Assembly: GCA_941918925.1 (NCBI GenBank) | Contig: OW799237.1 | Location: forward strand, 89,005,015 to 89,069,014 | DNA length: 64,000 nucleotides | Reading direction: 5' to 3' | DNA from: Phyto melanocephala | Taxonomy: Eukaryota > Arthropoda > Insecta > Diptera > Rhinophoridae | In this document: positions 60,069 to 64,000 of the stretch, piece by piece | Layout of the letters: every line of letters starts with the position of its first letter | Position numbering within the stretch: position 1 is the first letter of the stretch | Position numbers and translations under genes: made by a program | The notes under the pieces: model-generated | The model's database searches: none | What the model saw: the letters and a program-made list of their open reading frames with translations, nothing else | What the model was told of the DNA's origin: nothing

Positions 60069-60738
60069 TAAAATCATTATAAAGAATAATAAAACGTACT
60101 TCACAGTAATGTGAAGGATGTTGTGTCAAAATTTAACACCCATAATATTGGAATCCAGTAAAAGGGCTTGACCAGTAGAATACAGTAAACTATAAAGAAG
60201 TTAAAATTCAAGATGGCTTCCAAAGCGAAATGGCGGATTATTTTTCTCAACCCTCTTAATGTGGATCGTTAACGATGTAAAATTCAAAAATACAGAACGC
60301 ATCGGAAATATTAAAGCAAAATGGCGTATATCATTAAATCTGAAATCTAGACTTAAGCCTGTAAAAAGCCTCATACGCATGTGGCTGTGGGGAAATTTTA
60401 ACGAAATTATAAAGCATAAATGCATCCACTTCAGCCACATGTGTTTCATTTGCAGCCACTGCGACTATGTATTTTAAAAAATGGTCGGCAATTATAACGC
60501 TTTTATGGATCGATAAAAGTTAGTGATCATAACACAGCTCTTTTGGCCAGAGTCAAAAATCGAACATCTCCAATTTTTACAATAACAAAAAATATTAAAA
60601 TAAACTCACCTCCAGCAGTACTCTAAAAAAAAAATCACGCCATATCAACATCAACAAATGATTTATGAATCGACTTAATTTTTAAATATCTATTATCGAT
60701 ATTATCGATCAGAGGTCTATAGTGGGTTTCAAGGCATA

Positions 60739-61176
60739 GGCCGACTTCCTAAACGCAAGTTGCAATGCATATTTACAATGCATACACTTCGTTAACGCAT
60801 ATGTAAACTTTCTAGCAATGTCCAATGTTCCTAATCGTTTGGCAACTCATTTTACTACGCATCAGCTGTCAAAATCGCGCATCATTTTTATTTTGTATGC
60901 AAACATTTGAGCTGCAATGGCTGAGTTAGTATTTTCTTTGTTTATTTTTAATAAATTATTTATAATTGATAGAGTTTATTTAAATCACAGACTAATAATT
61001 TAAATAATTAAACACTTTATATTGCAGAGACAAAAAGTGTATTCATAAGCGTTCCTAAATGCCGATAAAATGCAGAAAAAATTCTCTGCAACGCAAGGTT
61101 GCACTTAAGACATGTTTAGCATTGCATACGCATTTTTTTAAATTATGAATTGCAACTTGCGTTTAGGAAGTCGGCC
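60739..61176. mobile_element. 438-bp MITE with GGCCGACTTCC ends
   Basis: Perfect 27-bp inverted ends starting GGCCGACTTCCTAAACGCAA. Flanked by ATA on both sides. The interior has more ttgca / tgcat repeats and no coding sequence. Confidence 0.88.
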
Positions 61177-62579
61177 ATATTAATTCATTAGGTAATCGCA
61201 GTTCGGAGAGAATTTTCTTGTTTATATTTTTTATTTATGAAGTTTGACATTTAAAATAAATGAGAGAGGAGAGAAACCTGTTTTTTATGTATAGAAGTTG
61301 ACAGCTGAAATTTAAAATAAGGAAGAAGAAAATAATCAGCTGACGAAACAAGACTACCTGATGAATAAATATGCCTTGAGTGGGCTTATTAAAATAATTT
61401 TCTATGAAAGCTTGACTAATAATAATAAACCTTTGATAATTTTTATACAAACGTCAAATAGAATGTAGTTTAAAAATGTTGCTAAATAGCAAATTTTATA
61501 ATTTAGTAAATTTATTCTCTTTTTCAAACGATTCGATTATTGTTAAAACTCATTAGTGTATCGCGCCGCAAATTATTATAAGAAAAAATTACGTAATCAA
61601 ATGCAAAAAAGAACTATAATAAAAACAAACCAAATTTATATTTTAAGAAGTACCGAGTTCCTTGTTCTTTTTTTTTGTTTTTTTTTAGCAGGAATATTTT
61701 ATGGTTGGGTAGACGATGAATTTACATACATACACATATTAAATTAAACATTATTAAAGGACACTATTTATATTTTTTTTTGGTTTTTGTTTTTTACAAT
61801 AAACCCAAATCAATTAAGTATGATAATGTATTTCAGTAAATGAACTTGTTTGATAATTGTGAATTAATTAAACCTATTGCACAGTTTTATTTCATTTTTT
61901 GTGGTCCTTTCTTTTCTGGCAAACAAAATTAAATGTTTCATTTTTCAGAATTTCTCTACGTACACACATACATACATACTACAACTCTATACCACTACGT
62001 TAGCTAAACAATTTGTATAATGGTTTAAGTTATTTTAAAACACGCATATTATTTCAATTAAAAATTCAAAGATACCAGAGATTTAAATGTTTGAATTTGA
62101 TTACATTAAATGAACTCGTTTTGTTTTTGATACAAATTAAGTTTAAATTTGTTGAGCTGATATTTGCCAACAAATACTGCAAACGAAATAAATAGCGCAC
62201 CAATACTAAACGACAAGGAATTTTAAAAAGCTTTTAAATTAGTTTTTTTTTTATTTTTGTTGAAAAGATTGTTCACTGGTTTTCATTTTTATAAAAAAAT
62301 TTGGGCAAATTTTATTTTTATAAAATATTTTATTAAAATGTAAATTGCAAGATAGATTAGTTAGGTACTCGTATCCAATCAGCTGACTGTTTTTTTATAC
62401 AACAATTTATCAGCGTTACCAACTTTTTTTAAGAGAATGTCTGCATTTGTCAAACTTAATTTTTTTTATTTTTTTTTATACAATAAATAATTTGGAGTTT
62501 CGGTTGGTTTAAAACGTTTAAAAAAAAAACCATGAATAAAAATTTTTTGCTTTAAAAATTGTATGACAAATACCGGCAT

Positions 62580-62760
62580 TTATACAAAAAAAAATAAAAA
62601 ATAAATAAAAATATAAATAATAAATATAAAATAAAAAAAAAATTATAAAAAAATTTAAAAAATATTAAAAAAAAAATTAAAATATAATAAATATATAAAT
62701 AATATATAAAATCAAAAAATAAAAAATAAAAAAAAATTTGTTTGTATGTATGTTTTTTAA
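62580..62760 (-). mobile_element. DINE-A A-rich core fragment
   Basis: A/T-only stretch of aaaaaataaataaaaatata-type sequence ending tttgtttgtatgtatg, as in the core plus edge of the tRNA-like block of DINE-A. Confidence 0.4.
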
Positions 62761-63151
62761 TTGTTGTTTGTTGCCCCGATGTATATACCTTACTTTACGT
62801 CTAGACGAAAAAAAAAACAAAACGTCAGCAGAGCAACTGTCAAAAAATTGTTCATGTCCTTTGATATGGAGAAAACGTATAAAGTGTATTTTGTTGCTAT
62901 TTTTTTGTGTCGTCTCTTTCTTTCATATTTAAAATGCCTTTTAATATCAGACATCATTGTTCGAACAAATTTTCTGACAACTCTGTTTGAACAAGAACAA
63001 AACATCGACAACAGCGATCCATACCAGGCAAATTCTTGTGCGCACTAAAAGTTGTTCGTTGTTCGAACAAATTAATGGCTGCTGTAAACCGTACGTTATG
63101 AAAATGCCTTAGTAAATTGTTGAAAACTTTTTAAGTTATAAAACTAATATA

Positions 63152-63664
63152 AAGGGTCCGCCATCTAACGTTTTTATTTTTTTCAACTAGTGCTTATTTC
63201 GTGAATGGGTAACACTTAGCTCATCATGCCAGATAATTAGTTTTATCCTTCCGTTAAACGAATATGGTTGTGTATACGCCTGAACAACGCTAGGAAATAT
63301 TGCGACATTACTTTGGCCGGTTTTCATCATCTTTTCAGATGAAGCTCATTTTGATCTTCGCGGGTATGTAAACAAGCAAAATTGTCGCATTTGGGGCACA
63401 GGAAACCCGCACGCATACATTGAAAAGCGGATTTAGGTCCGGAGGCATAATTGGGCCATTTTTCTTCGAAAACGAGCAAGGAGTGGCCGTTACAGTCAAT
63501 GGCGATCGTTTTCGGGCCATGTTGAACGAATTTTTGTTCACAAAAATTGAAGAGGAGAATATTGGCAAAATTTGGTTTTAACAGGACGGCGCTACGTGCC
63601 ACACAGCCGAAGCTACACTTTTTTTATAGCATTTTCAAAAAAAAAAGGTATTTGGCGGATCCTT
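63152..63664 (+). mobile_element. Mariner internal-deletion derivative
   Basis: The inverted ends AAGGGTCCGCC / GGCGGATCCTT are flanked by TA. Only 513 bp. Between them are the start and the middle of a mariner transposase joined by a large deletion. Confidence 0.88.
63264..63625 (+). pseudogene. Mariner transposase, deleted
   Basis: Starts MVVYTPEQR, a stop, then EILRHYFGR, and jumps directly to FSDEAHFDLRGYVNKQNCRI (first Asp). NPHAYIEKRI follows, then in another frame GGIIGPFFFENEQGVAVTVN-like, GDRFRAMLNEFLFTKIEEEN and IGKIWF. A stop precedes QDGATCHTAEATLFL (second Asp), where it ends. The DNA-binding region and the third Asp are missing. Several frameshifts. Confidence 0.8.
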
Positions 63665-64000
63665 TAGTTTCTATTTAAAAAAATTTTTGTAAAATTTCTA
63701 TTTTATAAAAAATGTTTAAAAACTAATTTAAGAATTTCGGCCTCATGTTTCTAGGATTTTATCAGGGATATTCCATTCAATAGTAGTCTATGTATTTTAT
63801 TATAAATTTCAATATGAAGAAACATGTTTATCTAAATTCTCCCAAGTTTTCAGTTTCATAAAATTTTTTATTGGGATTTAAATAAAATTTTACCACCGGC
63901 AGCTGTAAATAATTAAAACTGTAAACAGCATATTTTTTGTGCGCACTCCTCTATACATATGAGGATTTTAAAGATTGGCGGTTAAACAAAAAATTTAAAC

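Noticed and set aside
60201..60477. Overlapping frames on both strands
   Set aside because: No recognisable protein; adjacent to A2-like repeat debris.

Overview
This is a very AT-rich stretch of animal nuclear DNA, almost certainly from a fly and most likely a calyptrate (blow fly, house fly or stable fly type). The evidence is a recognisable insect gene with canonical GT-AG splice sites, DINE/INE-1-like repeats, Helitrons, hAT and Transib elements, and several Tc1/mariner relics of the kind seen in fly genomes. There is no bacterial or viral gene organisation, no CRISPR array and no convincing RNA gene.

The only host gene I can support is the fly orthologue of membralin (TMEM259 family, an ER multi-pass membrane protein). 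It lies on the minus strand in three exons: 35908-35809, 27034-26341 and 5331-4127, the last ending in a stop codon. Splice phases agree across both introns. The introns are about 8.8 kb and 21 kb. The N-terminal exons were not found between 35.9 and 64 kb, so the next intron is probably at least 28 kb. If so, about 60 kb of the 64 kb window lies inside one transcription unit. The terminal exon encodes a long Thr/Asn/Ser/Gln-rich tail of about 400 residues.

The rest is a graveyard of mobile elements in the introns and downstream flank. The most abundant family (at least 18 copies or fragments, called here DINE-A and DINE-B) has a hairpin at each end and is present in both orientations, once head-to-tail. 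By region: 0-8.2 kb holds a DINE-A copy, a mariner relic interrupted by a Transib-like element (TSD CGTCG, ends CACAGTG), the membralin terminal exon and an expanded DINE-A copy. 8.6-16 kb holds a pseudogene of a multi-copy protein, a hAT nested in a hAT and a decayed non-LTR retrotransposon. 16.9-24.9 kb holds DINE-A copies, mariner relics, a Helitron with a 121-bp array, a Helentron-like element with an endonuclease remnant and a small Helitron. 25-36 kb holds a CGTACG-motif repeat, two membralin exons, Helitrons with a helicase remnant, a Tc1-like relic split by a foldback MITE, an ACTTGC-repeat element and a full DINE-B. 36-47 kb holds MITEs, tandem DINE-A copies and a minisatellite. 47-64 kb holds two near-full-length DD41D mariners, a hAT, a three-level nest in a DINE-B, several MITEs and a mariner deletion derivative.

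Every transposase or reverse transcriptase seen is broken by stops, frameshifts or deletions. Nested insertions with clean target-site duplications give a relative order of activity. No complete novel multi-gene system is visible. The most unusual items are the Transib-like element with recombination-signal-like ends, the Helentron-like element, the double-hairpin DINE family with a tRNA-like core, and the foldback MITE found inside two different Tc1/mariner elements.
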